Assembly: GCA_017514765.1 (NCBI GenBank)
Contig: JAFWIU010000010.1
Coordinates: forward strand, 124,001 to 188,000
Direction of reading: 5' to 3'
Origin: Candidatus Saccharimonadota bacterium
Lineage (GTDB): Bacteria > Patescibacteriota > Saccharimonadia > Saccharimonadales > Saccharimonadaceae
Length of the DNA stretch: 64,000 bases
Below, in pieces: positions 18,041 to 27,230 of this stretch (within the stretch, counting starts at the first letter, position 1; the number at the start of each line of letters is the position of its first letter). A model generated the notes under the pieces. That model did no database searches. It saw nothing but the letters and a program-made list of their open reading frames with translations, and was not told where the DNA came from. The translations under genes were made by a program, and so were the position numbers.

Positions 18041-19225
18041 ATGGCAAATTTTGACCGTTCCAAGCCGCATATCAATGTCGGCACCATGGGTCACGTCGAC
18101 CATGGTAAAACCACTTTAACAGCTGCGATTACTAACGTACTCGCCAAGCGCTTGCCTTCTGATGTTAATAAGGCAGTCGCTTATGATCAAATCGATAATG
18201 CACCTGAGGAAAAGGCTCGTGGTATTACTATCGCGACTTCTCATCAGGAGTATGAATCTGAGAAGCGTCACTATGCACACGTAGATATGCCTGGTCACGC
18301 AGACTACATTAAGAACATGATTACCGGTGCTGCACAGGTAGATGGTGCTATCCTCGTGGTAGCCGCTAACGATGGTCCGTTGCCACAGACTCGTGAGCAC
18401 GTACTTCTTGCACACCAGGTGAACGTACCAAAGATTATTGTCTTTTTGAACAAGATGGACTTGGCTGATCCAGAATTGGTCGAGCTCGTCGAGATGGATG
18501 TCCGTGAGCTACTCAACAAGTATGGTTTCGATGGCGACAATGCTCCTATCATCAAGGGTTCTGCTACTAAAGCCCTCGAGGGCGACAAGGAAAATGAAGA
18601 TGCTATCATGGAACTTGTTAAGGCTATGGACGAATACTTTGATATTCCAGAGCACGATCTCGACAAGCCATTCCTCATGCCAATTGAGGATGTCTTCTCA
18701 ATTAAGGGCCGTGGTACTGTAGCTACTGGTCGTATCGAGCAAGGTGTTGTGAAGCTGAACGACGAAGTTGAAATCGTCGGTCTGCGCGACACTCAGAAGT
18801 CAGTTGTGACTGGTATCGAGGCTTTCCACAAGACTTTGGATCAGGGCCAAGCTGGTGATAACGCAGGGTTACTCCTTCGTGGTATCGAGCGCGATCAAAT
18901 TGAACGTGGTCAGGTAATTGCCAAACCAGGTACAATTACTCCACATACCGAGTTTGAAGCACAGGTTTATATCCTTAAGAAAGAGGAAGGTGGTCGTCAC
19001 ACTCCATTTTCGAAGGGTTACAAGCCACAGTTCTACTTCCGTACTACTGACGTAACTGGTGAAGTCGAGCTCCCAGCTGACAAGGAAATCGTGATGCCTG
19101 GTGACCAAGTCACCTTCAAGGTAAAGCTCTTGGCACCTGTGGCTATGAACGACCAAGACCGTTTCGCTATTCGTGAAGGCGGTAAAACTGTCGGTTCTGG
19201 CGTGATTACCAAGGTTATTAAATAA
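18041..19225 (+). CDS. tuf: elongation factor Tu
   Basis: Delivers aminoacyl-tRNA to the ribosome. 394 residues with G1 GHVDHGKTT (18-26), the switch region [14 protein letters not shown]3 DMPGHADY and G4 NKMD, then domains II and III ([12 protein letters not shown]). Normal length. It stands alone with its own promoter and terminator, between surface-protein genes on the other strand, and keeps the order fusA-tuf-rpsJ. Confidence 0.97.
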   Translation: MANFDRSKPHINVGTMGHVDHGKTTLTAAITNVLAKRLPSDVNKAVAYDQIDNAPEEKARGITIATSHQEYESEKRHYAHVDMPGHADYIKNMITGAAQVDGAILVVAANDGPLPQTREHVLLAHQVNVPKIIVFLNKMDLADPELVELVEMDVRELLNKYGFDGDNAPIIKGSATKALEGDKENEDAIMELVKAMDEYFDIPEHDLDKPFLMPIEDVFSIKGRGTVATGRIEQGVVKLNDEVEIVGLRDTQKSVVTGIEAFHKTLDQGQAGDNAGLLLRGIERDQIERGQVIAKPGTITPHTEFEAQVYILKKEEGGRHTPFSKGYKPQFYFRTTDVTGEVELPADKEIVMPGDQVTFKVKLLAPVAMNDQDRFAIREGGKTVGSGVITKVIK

Positions 19226-19239
19226 GTATTTGGCTTATT

Positions 19240-19275
19240 TAAAATCCCCTCTTATGATAGAGGGGATTTTTGTTT
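19240..19275. terminator. bidirectional terminator after tuf
   Basis: AAAATCCCCTC - TTATGATA - GAGGGGATTTTT hairpin with T-run, shared with the convergent InlB-repeat gene. Confidence 0.88.
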
Positions 19276-19290
19276 ACTAAAGATAGGTGA

Positions 19291-20889
19291 TTATTTCTCA
19301 AACCCTATCTTTTTATGGGTGATTTGGGGTAAGAACCTGATAAAGAGAGCGATTCCTAAAACCCCGATTACTGAAATAGTGGCAATCGTTGCAGCGTCAA
19401 GACCCTTCGTTGATGCACCGGTATTAGGAGTGACTGGGGTGGTTTGTTTCTTGTAGTGTGCAGTGAAGGTAATGTTCTGATTAACGACAACCTTTTTGAT
19501 TTGTTCGGCAGTGATTGGATCGCCAGCCTTGATAGTGGTTTCATCTTCTAGTGGAACATCTACATCAGCAGTCCAGTTAACCAGTTGATAACCTTTATCA
19601 GCTTCCTCTTTGGACCCGGTCGGATTATTGCCAGCTTCAACATCTTCCTTGGCGATACCGGTGATTTTACCCCCCTCGTCAGCTTCGTATTTGACTACAT
19701 ATTTAATAATCGGTTCGAAGTGAGCAGTAAAGGTAATGTTTTGGTGTACCACTACATTTTTTATGTCCTCCTCGGAGATTTCTTCTCCTGCTTCAATAGT
19801 TCTGTTATCCTTCAATGTAAGTTTAACATCGGTTGTCCAATGGGTAAATTTGTATTCTTCATCTGGTTGCTTCGAAGAGCCGGATGGATTCTTGCCAGAA
19901 ATAACTTGCTCGTCGGTAATACCCGTAATTTTACCACCTGTGTCAGCTACGTATTTAACTTCGTATTGCTTAGCATAGAATTCTATACCGCTACCAGCAT
20001 CACCCGTGAATCCAAAGACGACTCTTAGCCCTTCAGCTTGAGCTGCTGTATTGAGTTTCAAGAATACATCTGATCGTCTAGTTTTGACGTCAATATTGAA
20101 GCTCGCTCCATTTGCAATTTGAGAATAGATATAATTGTCGTTGGTAACAAACATGTTTTTTAGGTTTGTAACTGATGCATCTGGCTGCAAGTCTGCTGGA
20201 TCTTTAGCGTACAGAATGTCTGTAGCTATTTTATTGTTTTCATTGAGAACTTTGTAGGATTGGCCAGCATCAATATCCGTCATGCCCAAATATAGCTCGT
20301 CCGAAGTAAATACTTCACTTTTACCCTTCTTATAAATCTTAATCGATGTTTCGACAAAAACCTTGTTCCCGTTCCACGCTAGGTTGTCTATGCCACTGAT
20401 AGGCGTCGTGCAACTATTGTCACTATATATCTCTTTTATAGATCCCCAAACATATGAATACTCGTTTTGAAAGCCGACTGCCACGTTAGGGTTGCCACTT
20501 GTAATGTCTAAACTAATAGATTTAATATCAACGTTTATATTATATGAATCAGTGGGTATCGTAACACTTAGATTATCGTTTTCAGTAATTGGGTTACTAT
20601 TGGTAACCTTAACATATGTAGTTGGTCTACATTCCTCACCAGTTTTTGTATACCCAGTTTCCCATTTACTGGAATTACTGTAGGTTAGCTCTACTCCATC
20701 AGTTTGCAGAATCTGAGATAAGGAATCTACTATTGTAGGACTAATCGTTACATTATTATTGCTACCTAGCGGCTCGCCTCCACTATATGTGATACCGTAG
20801 TTCTCGGCTGCGAAAGCTGTGGTGTGACACAAAATTGGACTCAGCATCGCAAGCGATAGGACCAAGGTCTTTATAGTTTTTCTTTTCAT
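19291..20889 (-). CDS. sortase-anchored surface protein with two InlB-type repeats
   Basis: 532 residues. Signal peptide (LVLSLAMLSPILCHTTAFA), a unique N-terminal domain beginning AENYGITYSGGEPL, two repeats of about 83 residues (about 313-480) of the InlB B-repeat type (YEADEGGKITGI..NPTGS..NWTADV..FTAHY), then a TPNTG sorting motif, a membrane helix and a Lys-rich end. Clear paralogue of the next gene, with fewer repeats. GGAG site before the ATG. Likely displayed on the wall; the N-terminal domain may be the binding part. Confidence 0.85.
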   Translation of the reverse strand: MKRKTIKTLVLSLAMLSPILCHTTAFAAENYGITYSGGEPLGSNNNVTISPTIVDSLSQILQTDGVELTYSNSSKWETGYTKTGEECRPTTYVKVTNSNPITENDNLSVTIPTDSYNINVDIKSISLDITSGNPNVAVGFQNEYSYVWGSIKEIYSDNSCTTPISGIDNLAWNGNKVFVETSIKIYKKGKSEVFTSDELYLGMTDIDAGQSYKVLNENNKIATDILYAKDPADLQPDASVTNLKNMFVTNDNYIYSQIANGASFNIDVKTRRSDVFLKLNTAAQAEGLRVVFGFTGDAGSGIEFYAKQYEVKYVADTGGKITGITDEQVISGKNPSGSSKQPDEEYKFTHWTTDVKLTLKDNRTIEAGEEISEEDIKNVVVHQNITFTAHFEPIIKYVVKYEADEGGKITGIAKEDVEAGNNPTGSKEEADKGYQLVNWTADVDVPLEDETTIKAGDPITAEQIKKVVVNQNITFTAHYKKQTTPVTPNTGASTKGLDAATIATISVIGVLGIALFIRFLPQITHKKIGFEK

Positions 20890-20916
20890 TTTTACTCCTT
20901 TTTGTTTTTTGTTGAT

Positions 20917-20963
20917 AATGACCTTTATGGTTATGATTATAGCAAGTTTTTATAGTTTGTCAA
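20917..20963 (-). promoter_or_regulatory. consensus promoter and leader box of the two-repeat surface gene
   Basis: Minus strand: TTGACA (20958-20963), 16-nt spacer, TATAAT (20936-20941), then ATAAAGGTCATT with AAAGGTCATT at 20917-20926, starting at about +3. Confidence 0.75.
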
Positions 20964-20983
20964 TAAGCAAGTAGCATAGACCA

Positions 20984-21014
20984 CAAAAATCCCCTCACTA
21001 CGTGAGGGGATTAT
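20984..21014 (-). terminator. terminator of the five-repeat surface gene
   Basis: AATCCCCTCAC-TAC-GTGAGGGGATT hairpin just after the stop of the gene ending at 21024. Read on the minus strand it is followed by a T-rich stretch. Confidence 0.8.
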
Positions 21015-21023
21015 ACGATGTCA

Positions 21024-23402
21024 CTATTTCTTAAACCATACTTTTCTATGAGTTAAGCGGGGAAGAGCATAGATAAACAGTGCAGTAAGCAGCACGCCAG
21101 TAGTTGAGACGGTCGCAACACTGGTGATGTTATTGTTTGTGGTAGCACCGGTGTCTGGCGTAACAGGGATTTTCTTATAGTGAGACGTAAAGGTAATATC
21201 ACGATCTACTATTATTTGCTTGATCTGTTCCTCCGTGATTGGGTTACCAGCCTTAATTTCGGTACCATCCTCCAGTATTACATCCACATCGGCGGTCCAG
21301 TATAGGAATTCATAGCCGTCGTCACTTGAGTCTTTGGAGCCGGAAGGGCCGTTGCCTGATACTACATCCTCGTCGGTAATACCGGTGATAGTTCCACCTT
21401 CGTCTGCTTCGTAATTTACAGTATATTTGATCTCTTCAAAGTGAGCGGTGAAGGTAATGTCTTCGGTGACTACTACATTTTGGATTTGCTCATTGGTGAG
21501 AGGGGAACCAGCGGTGATTTCGTCGCCGTTTTCCAATGTGACGTCCTTATTGGCAGTCCAATTAGTGAAGCGGTGAGTAGAGTCTGGGGTTGCAGTTGAA
21601 CCAGTTGGATTACTATTTACAACTACTTGTTCGTTGGTGATACCGGTGATGGAACCACCATTGTCGGCTTCGTAATTTACAGTGTACTTGATCTCTTCAA
21701 AGTGAGCGGTGAATGTAAGATTTTCGGTGACGATAACTTTAGTAATATCATCACCGCTAATGACACCACCAGCAGCTACTGGTTTACCTTCAGTTAGAGT
21801 GACAGCTTTATCTACGGTCCAATTGGTGAAGCGATGAGTAGAGTCTGGGGTTGCAGTTGAACCAGTTGGATTACTATTTACAACTACTTGTTCATTAGTG
21901 ATACCAGTGATGGAACCACCATTGTCGGCTTCGTAATTTACAGTGTACTTGATCTCTTCAAAGTGAGCAGTGAAGGTAAGGTCTTCGGTAACAATAACGT
22001 TTAGCATTTCTTCTTCAAATATTATCCAACCGGCAGTAATAGTTTTGCCGTTTTCTAGTGTAACATCTTTATCGGCAGTCCAGTAGGTAAACCTATAATT
22101 ATCATCTGGATCCGCAGTGGCACCAGTTGGATTATCTCCTTCTGCTACTTCTTCGGTGGTTCGGCCTATGATACTACCACCAGTATCTGCTTCATAGGTC
22201 ACAGTATGACTCGCTTCCGTAAAATGAGCAGTAAAGGTCAGGTTTTCATTTACGACAACGCTCTTAATTTGAGAGTCGAGTAGAATTGGTCTTCCAGCAG
22301 TGATAGTCTCTCCATTTTCCAACGTAATATCTTTATCGGCAGTCCAATACGTAAATCTATAATCCTGATTTGCTGTGGCTATTGAACTTGTTGGGTTTTC
22401 GCCACCAATGACACTCTCGCTAGTTTTACCAGTAATCCTACCACCTTGTTCTGCTTCGTAACTAACTATGTATTGCTTAGCATAGTATTCCATTCCGCTT
22501 GCGGCATTATTTACAAAGCCATAAACAATGTCTAACCCTTCCTGCTGAGTGTCTGAATTCAATTTAACATAAATATTGGTTACTCCATCCGTATTGATTT
22601 GATATGGATCGGGTGGCGTAGTATTTCTAAGATAATCAGAGTAAATATAGTTTCCGCTAGCTACAAATTTGTTTCTGAGCGTGCTATCGGTAGGTTGGAA
22701 CACGACATCCGTCATTGCGAACATATTACCGGAAGTGCCTGGCTGAAATTCATTTCCTGAGTTTAATATCTTATAGGATTGTGTCGCATCTATATCTGTA
22801 ATACCAAAATAGAGTTGATCGGATGTGACTGGTGTGGTTTCGTTCCCGCGGTAAAGTTTAAGGACTGTATTGATGAAGAGCTTGCTTTCCTCCCTACCAT
22901 TTAATCTACTTACTCCAGATACCGTATCGCCATCGGTACATTCGGAGGTGTTGTATGGTTGCCATCCACCATATATGTAGCCGGAGTCTGGAATAATACC
23001 CACTGTGGTATATGCACCTGTCACGTCTTCTGTATCCGCGCTCTTAATTTGAACTTCGGTCCTATACTCCCCCTTCATGATCGTGAAGCGAAGATTGTCA
23101 CTCTCAGTAATCGAACTGGAATCAGAAATCTTAGCATAATAATACTCTCTACACAATCCAGAGTCCCTTACGTAGCCTTTTTGCCATTTTGTCGCATTGT
23201 TTTTGGTAGTAGTTACACCATTGCCCGGTATAAGTGGAGTTAAACTATTGATGCTACTTTTTACATTAACTATACTATTGCTTAAATCTACTCCGCCTTC
23301 GTAGACGATTCCATAATTTTCTGCAAAAGCGCTGAGCGGGCACAAAATTGCGCCAAACAGAGCTAGCAGAACAGCTAAAAATTTACACCTGTGTTTTTTC
23401 AT
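21024..23402 (-). CDS. sortase-anchored surface protein with five InlB-type repeats
   Basis: 792 residues. Signal peptide (FLAVLLALFGAILCPLSAFA), N-terminal domain starting ENYGIVYEGGVDL (shared with the paralogue), five InlB-type repeats of 83-87 residues (about 313-745), TPDTG motif, membrane helix, basic tail. Repeats 3 and 4 are nearly identical over most of their length; the matching DNA blocks begin at about 21561 and 21822, a 261-bp offset equal to 87 codons, so one unit was duplicated recently. Such arrays commonly change length by recombination. Confidence 0.86.
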   Translation of the reverse strand: MKKHRCKFLAVLLALFGAILCPLSAFAENYGIVYEGGVDLSNSIVNVKSSINSLTPLIPGNGVTTTKNNATKWQKGYVRDSGLCREYYYAKISDSSSITESDNLRFTIMKGEYRTEVQIKSADTEDVTGAYTTVGIIPDSGYIYGGWQPYNTSECTDGDTVSGVSRLNGREESKLFINTVLKLYRGNETTPVTSDQLYFGITDIDATQSYKILNSGNEFQPGTSGNMFAMTDVVFQPTDSTLRNKFVASGNYIYSDYLRNTTPPDPYQINTDGVTNIYVKLNSDTQQEGLDIVYGFVNNAASGMEYYAKQYIVSYEAEQGGRITGKTSESVIGGENPTSSIATANQDYRFTYWTADKDITLENGETITAGRPILLDSQIKSVVVNENLTFTAHFTEASHTVTYEADTGGSIIGRTTEEVAEGDNPTGATADPDDNYRFTYWTADKDVTLENGKTITAGWIIFEEEMLNVIVTEDLTFTAHFEEIKYTVNYEADNGGSITGITNEQVVVNSNPTGSTATPDSTHRFTNWTVDKAVTLTEGKPVAAGGVISGDDITKVIVTENLTFTAHFEEIKYTVNYEADNGGSITGITNEQVVVNSNPTGSTATPDSTHRFTNWTANKDVTLENGDEITAGSPLTNEQIQNVVVTEDITFTAHFEEIKYTVNYEADEGGTITGITDEDVVSGNGPSGSKDSSDDGYEFLYWTADVDVILEDGTEIKAGNPITEEQIKQIIVDRDITFTSHYKKIPVTPDTGATTNNNITSVATVSTTGVLLTALFIYALPRLTHRKVWFKK
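21561..22082 (-). repeat. recent tandem duplication of a 261-bp repeat unit
   Basis: Two neighbouring units of the InlB-type array share about 150 bp of almost identical DNA (around 21561-21714 and 21822-21975), while the other units differ at many positions. Confidence 0.7.
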
Positions 23403-23422
23403 TTTCTTTCCTCTTTATTTGT

Positions 23423-23469
23423 AATGACCTTTATGCTTATAATTTTACCGGAATTATCCGGCTTGTCAA
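23423..23469 (-). promoter_or_regulatory. promoter and leader box of the five-repeat surface gene
   Basis: Minus strand: TTGACA (23464-23469), 16-nt spacer, TAAAAT (23442-23447), then ATAAAGGTCATTA with AAAGGTCATT at 23423-23432 near the 5' end of the mRNA. Confidence 0.72.
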
Positions 23470-23488
23470 GCACTTTTTTCGCGTAAAA

Positions 23489-23517
23489 TTGCGAAGTGTG
23501 GAAAAGTGTGTTATAAT
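23489..23517 (+). promoter_or_regulatory. promoter of rpsJ
   Basis: TTGCGA (23489-23494), 17-nt spacer, TGTTATAAT with TATAAT at 23512-23517. The leader of about 65 nt has an ATCCGA/TCGGAT stem (23544-23549 with 23572-23577). Its loop includes GTCTTGGAG (23559-23567), also present in the tuf leader. Confidence 0.7.
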
Positions 23518-23590
23518 ACAATTATATTATTAATAATTATCAAATCCGAAAAACTCATGTCTTGGAGGTTATCGGATCAGAAAGGATAGA

Positions 23591-23917
23591 ATGACAGAAG
23601 CAAAAAAAGAAGAGGGCTTAAAAATCCGGATTCGCTTAAAGGCTTACGATCATCGCGTGATTGATTTGAGTGCTAAGCAAATCGTTGACACTGCAATCAG
23701 GACTGGCGCTAGCGTATCAGGACCAATTCCTCTACCAACCAAGCGGTCTACTTTCACCGTAGTCAAATCACCCCACGTCTATAAGACTGGTGGTGAAGCT
23801 TTCGAGATGAAAGTACATAAGCGTTTGATTGATATTTCGAACGCTACACCGAAGACAATTGAAAGTTTGCAAAATCTTTCTTTGCCAGCGGGTGTAGACG
23901 CTGAGATTAAGATGTAA
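23591..23917 (+). CDS. rpsJ: 30S ribosomal protein S10
   Basis: 108 residues, clear S10: [49 protein letters not shown] site before the ATG. In most bacteria S10 leads a long ribosomal operon; here no rplC or other ribosomal gene follows and the next plus-strand gene has its own promoter. It keeps the order fusA-tuf-rpsJ but is split from tuf by two surface-protein genes. Confidence 0.95.
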   Translation: MTEAKKEEGLKIRIRLKAYDHRVIDLSAKQIVDTAIRTGASVSGPIPLPTKRSTFTVVKSPHVYKTGGEAFEMKVHKRLIDISNATPKTIESLQNLSLPAGVDAEIKM

Positions 23918-23928
23918 ACTTCTGCTAA

Positions 23929-24011
23929 ATCCACCATCTAGGCTTTTATTTATTAATTATCTGCAAAAAACATGATAGATTTGATGAATTGCCAATCTGG
24001 TGGGTTTTTGT
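23929..24011 (+). terminator. possible rpsJ terminator with long loop
   Basis: AAATCCACC (about 23930) can pair with GGTGGGTTT (about 23999), followed by a T-run. The loop of about 60 nt makes this a weaker call. Confidence 0.4.
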
Positions 24012-24053
24012 TGGATATTTGATTAATGAGTTGGAAAAAGTCAGCAAATAGCG

Positions 24054-24059
24054 TATAAT
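24054..24059 (+). promoter_or_regulatory. -10 box of the MurF-like operon (leaderless)
   Basis: TATAAT 6 nt before the ATG at 24066. No TG extension and no ribosome site. Confidence 0.6.
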
Positions 24060-24065
24060 GTTTAT

Positions 24066-25334
24066 ATGAGTTTCGCGAGTTTTAAGAAGCGGTTTTATTT
24101 TAAGGTTGCAGCTTATTTTCGATTTTTTGCTAATATGGCGTTTAAGAGGTGGAACCCACGTGTGATTGCAGTGACTGGTTCAGCTGGGAAGACTACCATG
24201 ATGAAAATGCTGGAGCATGAAATTATGGATAAGGCACACTATTCGCACGATGCCAATTCGGCTTTCGGCATACCATTCGATATGTTGGGACTTTCTGGGG
24301 TAAGAGGCTCTAAATTGAAGTGGATTTGGCTAATCATTGCAGCGCCGTTTATGGGTTTGTTTTTCCGACGAAGAAAAGAGTTTTATGTAGTAGAGATTGA
24401 CGGGGAGCGCCCGCACGAGACAGAATTCTTGGCAGAGTGGCTACAGCCAGAAGTGACGATCTGGGTGTCAATTGGTCTTTCACACGCGGTGCAGTTCGAG
24501 AAGGAAGTGGCTGAGGGTAAGTATAAAGATGTAGGTGAAGCAATTACGGCAGAATTCGCTAGTTTGCCGGCTAATACTAAGAAACGCGTATATATTGATG
24601 CGGATTCGAAGATTATGTCAGAAGCTACTGCTCATATTAAAGCTAAAGTCATCCCAATCAAAAAACGCGATATTAAGAAATATGTAGTTTACCCAGATTC
24701 GACGGATTTCACCTATGGAGATACGACTTTTCATTTCAACCATCCAGAGCCAAAAGATATTGCCTTTAATCTGTTCGTGGTGCAAGATTTGATGAAGTAT
24801 CTGAAGCTGAAATTTAACCCAGATTTTAGCGGGATGGAAATTGCGCCGGGAAGATGTTCTTATTTTGAGGGGAAGAAGGGAATAGCGATTGTCGATAGTA
24901 GTTATAATGCACACATGATTTCAATGGTATCGGTACTCGATATGGCGAAACGAATTCATGCTGAGAAAAAGTGGTTGGTAATTGGTGATATTGTTGATCA
25001 GGGTTCGCTGGAGCAGGAAGAGCATATTAAGCTAGCAAAACTAATCGCCGACGTAAAGCCCGATAAGGTAATACTAGTAGGGCGGAGAACTAAAGAGTGG
25101 ACGGCTCCGGGACTAAAGAAGCTCGGGGTATCGGCAGTTGCGACGACCGATCCCAGAAAGGCACTCGAATACATTGAAAAACACATACATGGTAACGAGA
25201 CTTTGATTTTTAAGGGAAGTCAGTATTTGGAATGGATTATCGAGAAGCTTTTGGCGCATCCAGAGGATGCGGCGAAGCTGTGTCGACGTGAGAAAGCCGC
25301 CGTGGCTAGACGTAAAAGTTGGGGGCTTGATTAG
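24066..25334 (+). CDS. MurF-like Mur ligase lacking the N-terminal UDP-sugar domain
   Basis: 422 residues. ATP-dependent ligase core with P-loop TGSAGKTT (about 37-44) and the C-terminal signature GRCSYFEGKKGIAIVDSSYNA, like MurF. Canonical MurF has a separate N-terminal UDP-MurNAc-binding domain; here a short, partly membrane-active N-terminus goes straight to the ATPase domain, and a hydrophobic stretch (WIWLIIAAPFMGLFF, about 87-101) is inserted. It probably joins an amino acid or peptide to a wall precursor; the substrate is not evident. First gene of an operon running through two FemAB genes. Confidence 0.75.
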   Translation: MSFASFKKRFYFKVAAYFRFFANMAFKRWNPRVIAVTGSAGKTTMMKMLEHEIMDKAHYSHDANSAFGIPFDMLGLSGVRGSKLKWIWLIIAAPFMGLFFRRRKEFYVVEIDGERPHETEFLAEWLQPEVTIWVSIGLSHAVQFEKEVAEGKYKDVGEAITAEFASLPANTKKRVYIDADSKIMSEATAHIKAKVIPIKKRDIKKYVVYPDSTDFTYGDTTFHFNHPEPKDIAFNLFVVQDLMKYLKLKFNPDFSGMEIAPGRCSYFEGKKGIAIVDSSYNAHMISMVSVLDMAKRIHAEKKWLVIGDIVDQGSLEQEEHIKLAKLIADVKPDKVILVGRRTKEWTAPGLKKLGVSAVATTDPRKALEYIEKHIHGNETLIFKGSQYLEWIIEKLLAHPEDAAKLCRREKAAVARRKSWGLD

Positions 25335-25377
25335 CGATGGTCGGTGCGGAACAAAAGATAAGGAGGAGGTGAAGATA

Positions 25378-26055
25378 ATGGATTTATATATCATTCACGG
25401 TTGGACTTATACGGTAGAACCATGGCGTACCACAATAGGAATACTGCGCGAGGCCGGTATTAATGTAAAGATGCTATTAGTGCCAGGTTTAACTAATCCT
25501 TCCAAAAAAGAGTTTGAAATCGATGACTATGTAAAATGGGCCGATCGTGAAATACCAAAAGATGCCATTGCGTTAGGTCATTCAAATGGCGGAAGAATTC
25601 TGTTAAACCTTTGCGCCAAGAAACCAGATAAGCTTAAGTATCTAATTTTGCTCGATAGCGCCGGTATTTATGAGCCATCGATGAAAAAACGGATGGTAGA
25701 ACGAATTGCTAAAATGGGTAAGCCATTAAAGAAGATACCCGTAGTAGATAAAGCTTTCCATCGTATCACTGGTTCAACGGATTATTCGCGTGCGCCAGAA
25801 AACATGAAAGTAACTTTAACAAATATGTTGAATTCAGACAAAGATTTGGATTTTAGTAAAGTTACCACTAAGACGTTTATCCTGTGGGGAAAGAAGGATA
25901 CCATCACCCCACCCCGTCAGGCGACAGCGATATATGAAAAACTACCAAATGCTGAGCTGAAGTTTTATGCAAAATGGACACACGCACCATACATCTCCGA
26001 CCCAGAAGGATTAGCGAGAGCTCTAATAACATTGGTGACGAGGATGAAACAATGA
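25378..26055 (+). CDS. alpha/beta hydrolase
   Basis: 225 residues. Start set at ATG 25378 behind a strong AAGGAGGAGGTG site. IIHGWTYTVEPW near the N-terminus, nucleophile elbow GHSNGG, Asp in LWGKKDTITPP and His in KWTHAPYISDP give a full triad, so it should be active. Substrate unknown. Overlaps the aminotransferase gene by ATGA. Its position between a Mur-type ligase and FemAB enzymes points to a wall-precursor or amino-acid ester substrate (inference). Confidence 0.8.
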   Translation: MDLYIIHGWTYTVEPWRTTIGILREAGINVKMLLVPGLTNPSKKEFEIDDYVKWADREIPKDAIALGHSNGGRILLNLCAKKPDKLKYLILLDSAGIYEPSMKKRMVERIAKMGKPLKKIPVVDKAFHRITGSTDYSRAPENMKVTLTNMLNSDKDLDFSKVTTKTFILWGKKDTITPPRQATAIYEKLPNAELKFYAKWTHAPYISDPEGLARALITLVTRMKQ

Positions 26056-27230
26056 AACTGCCAGGGATCCATCGGCATTATTATTTAGGTATGGCGGTAA
26101 ACCATGCCAGTGGAGAGTGGCTTAAATATTTATTTACAGTAGGGAAGCGTAAGGATTATGATGCGCTAACTAGATATCTAAGCAAGAGATACAAAGGTGA
26201 GGCGATACTTTGCAAAAATGGCCGATCGGCGTTAGCAATAGCCCTAAAGACGTATTTTAAGCCGGGAGATAAGATGTTAGTGAACGGTTTTACTTGTTTT
26301 GCGGTGTATGAAGCCATCAAAGCGGCGCAGCTTGAGCCAGTATTTATAGACATTGATAAGAAGACTCTAAATTATAATATTGATACACTGGCAAGAGCAA
26401 TCGCAAGTGAGTCTCGTGTTCATGGCATCATTGTGCAGAATACACTAGGAAACCCGGTAGACATAAAGGCCATTGAAAAATTTGCGAATGAGTATAATTT
26501 GACGATAATTGAGGATTTGGCACATTGTGCGGGAGTGCGTTACCCTGACAGACGCGAGGTTGGTACGGTTGGAGCAGCCTGTATCCTGTCTTTTGGTAAA
26601 GATAAGTCAGTTGATACGGTGTCGGGTGGAGCAGTAGTACTAAGAGGCAATCGCGAAAAGGCAGCTTCAGTCGATGAGAACGAGCAACCCTCTCTGGAAT
26701 CTAGTAATAATATACCGTCCAAGCTACCACGCTTATCTGACCATCTCAGGGCAAGGTTTTACCCGATGTTCGGCGCAATGAGTCGAGTACTGACTTATAT
26801 TGGATTAGGTGGTGCATTGATGCGAGGTTTGGTAGCGATTCACTGGGTGGAAAAATCAGCCGATAACAAATTAGACTTGAAACGACGTCCAAGCAAGTTT
26901 GAGGCAAAGTTAGCCTTGAGACAATTGAAAGAACTACGTAAAAATGGCGAACCACCACTAAGAGATTTTTGCTATGTGCATGATCGCGAGAAGTTGTTGA
27001 AGGAATTACAGAAGAATGGATATTATTTTGGCGGATTCTGGTATGAGAGGCCAATATCACCAGAGAGGTATTATGAAAAAGTGCATTTTCCAGAATCAGA
27101 TTGTCCAAACGCGGTTTATGCCGCAAAACACATTATCAATTTGCCTAATTACTATACGTGTCGCGATTTAACATTAGCGCGTGAAGTCATAAAAAAATAC
27201 CAAGAGGAGGGTTTTGATGAGTCAAAATAA
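26052..27230 (+). CDS. DegT/DnrJ/EryC1-family PLP aminotransferase
   Basis: 392 residues, start ATG 26052 inside the ATGA overlap. Fold-type I features: KNGRSALAIALKTYFKPGDKMLVNGFTCFA (about 45-75), IIEDLAHCAG with the PLP-contact Asp, and LSFGKDKSVDTVSGGA with the expected lysine. The middle carries a hydrophobic segment (VLTYIGLGGALMRGLVAIHW) unusual for the soluble family. Members often make amino sugars; here the neighbours suggest a wall-linked product. Overlaps the next gene by 14 nt. Confidence 0.78.
   Translation: MKLPGIHRHYYLGMAVNHASGEWLKYLFTVGKRKDYDALTRYLSKRYKGEAILCKNGRSALAIALKTYFKPGDKMLVNGFTCFAVYEAIKAAQLEPVFIDIDKKTLNYNIDTLARAIASESRVHGIIVQNTLGNPVDIKAIEKFANEYNLTIIEDLAHCAGVRYPDRREVGTVGAACILSFGKDKSVDTVSGGAVVLRGNREKAASVDENEQPSLESSNNIPSKLPRLSDHLRARFYPMFGAMSRVLTYIGLGGALMRGLVAIHWVEKSADNKLDLKRRPSKFEAKLALRQLKELRKNGEPPLRDFCYVHDREKLLKELQKNGYYFGGFWYERPISPERYYEKVHFPESDCPNAVYAAKHIINLPNYYTCRDLTLAREVIKKYQEEGFDESK

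Noticed and set aside
18304-18792. 162-residue minus-strand open frame within tuf
   Set aside because: Antisense to a highly conserved gene, Ser/Thr-rich shadow translation.
21024-23402. Regular repeats of about 260 bp resembling a repeat array (CRISPR-like at first glance)
   Set aside because: The period is 83-87 codons and the reading frame runs through all units as InlB-type protein repeats; no short repeats with unique spacers.
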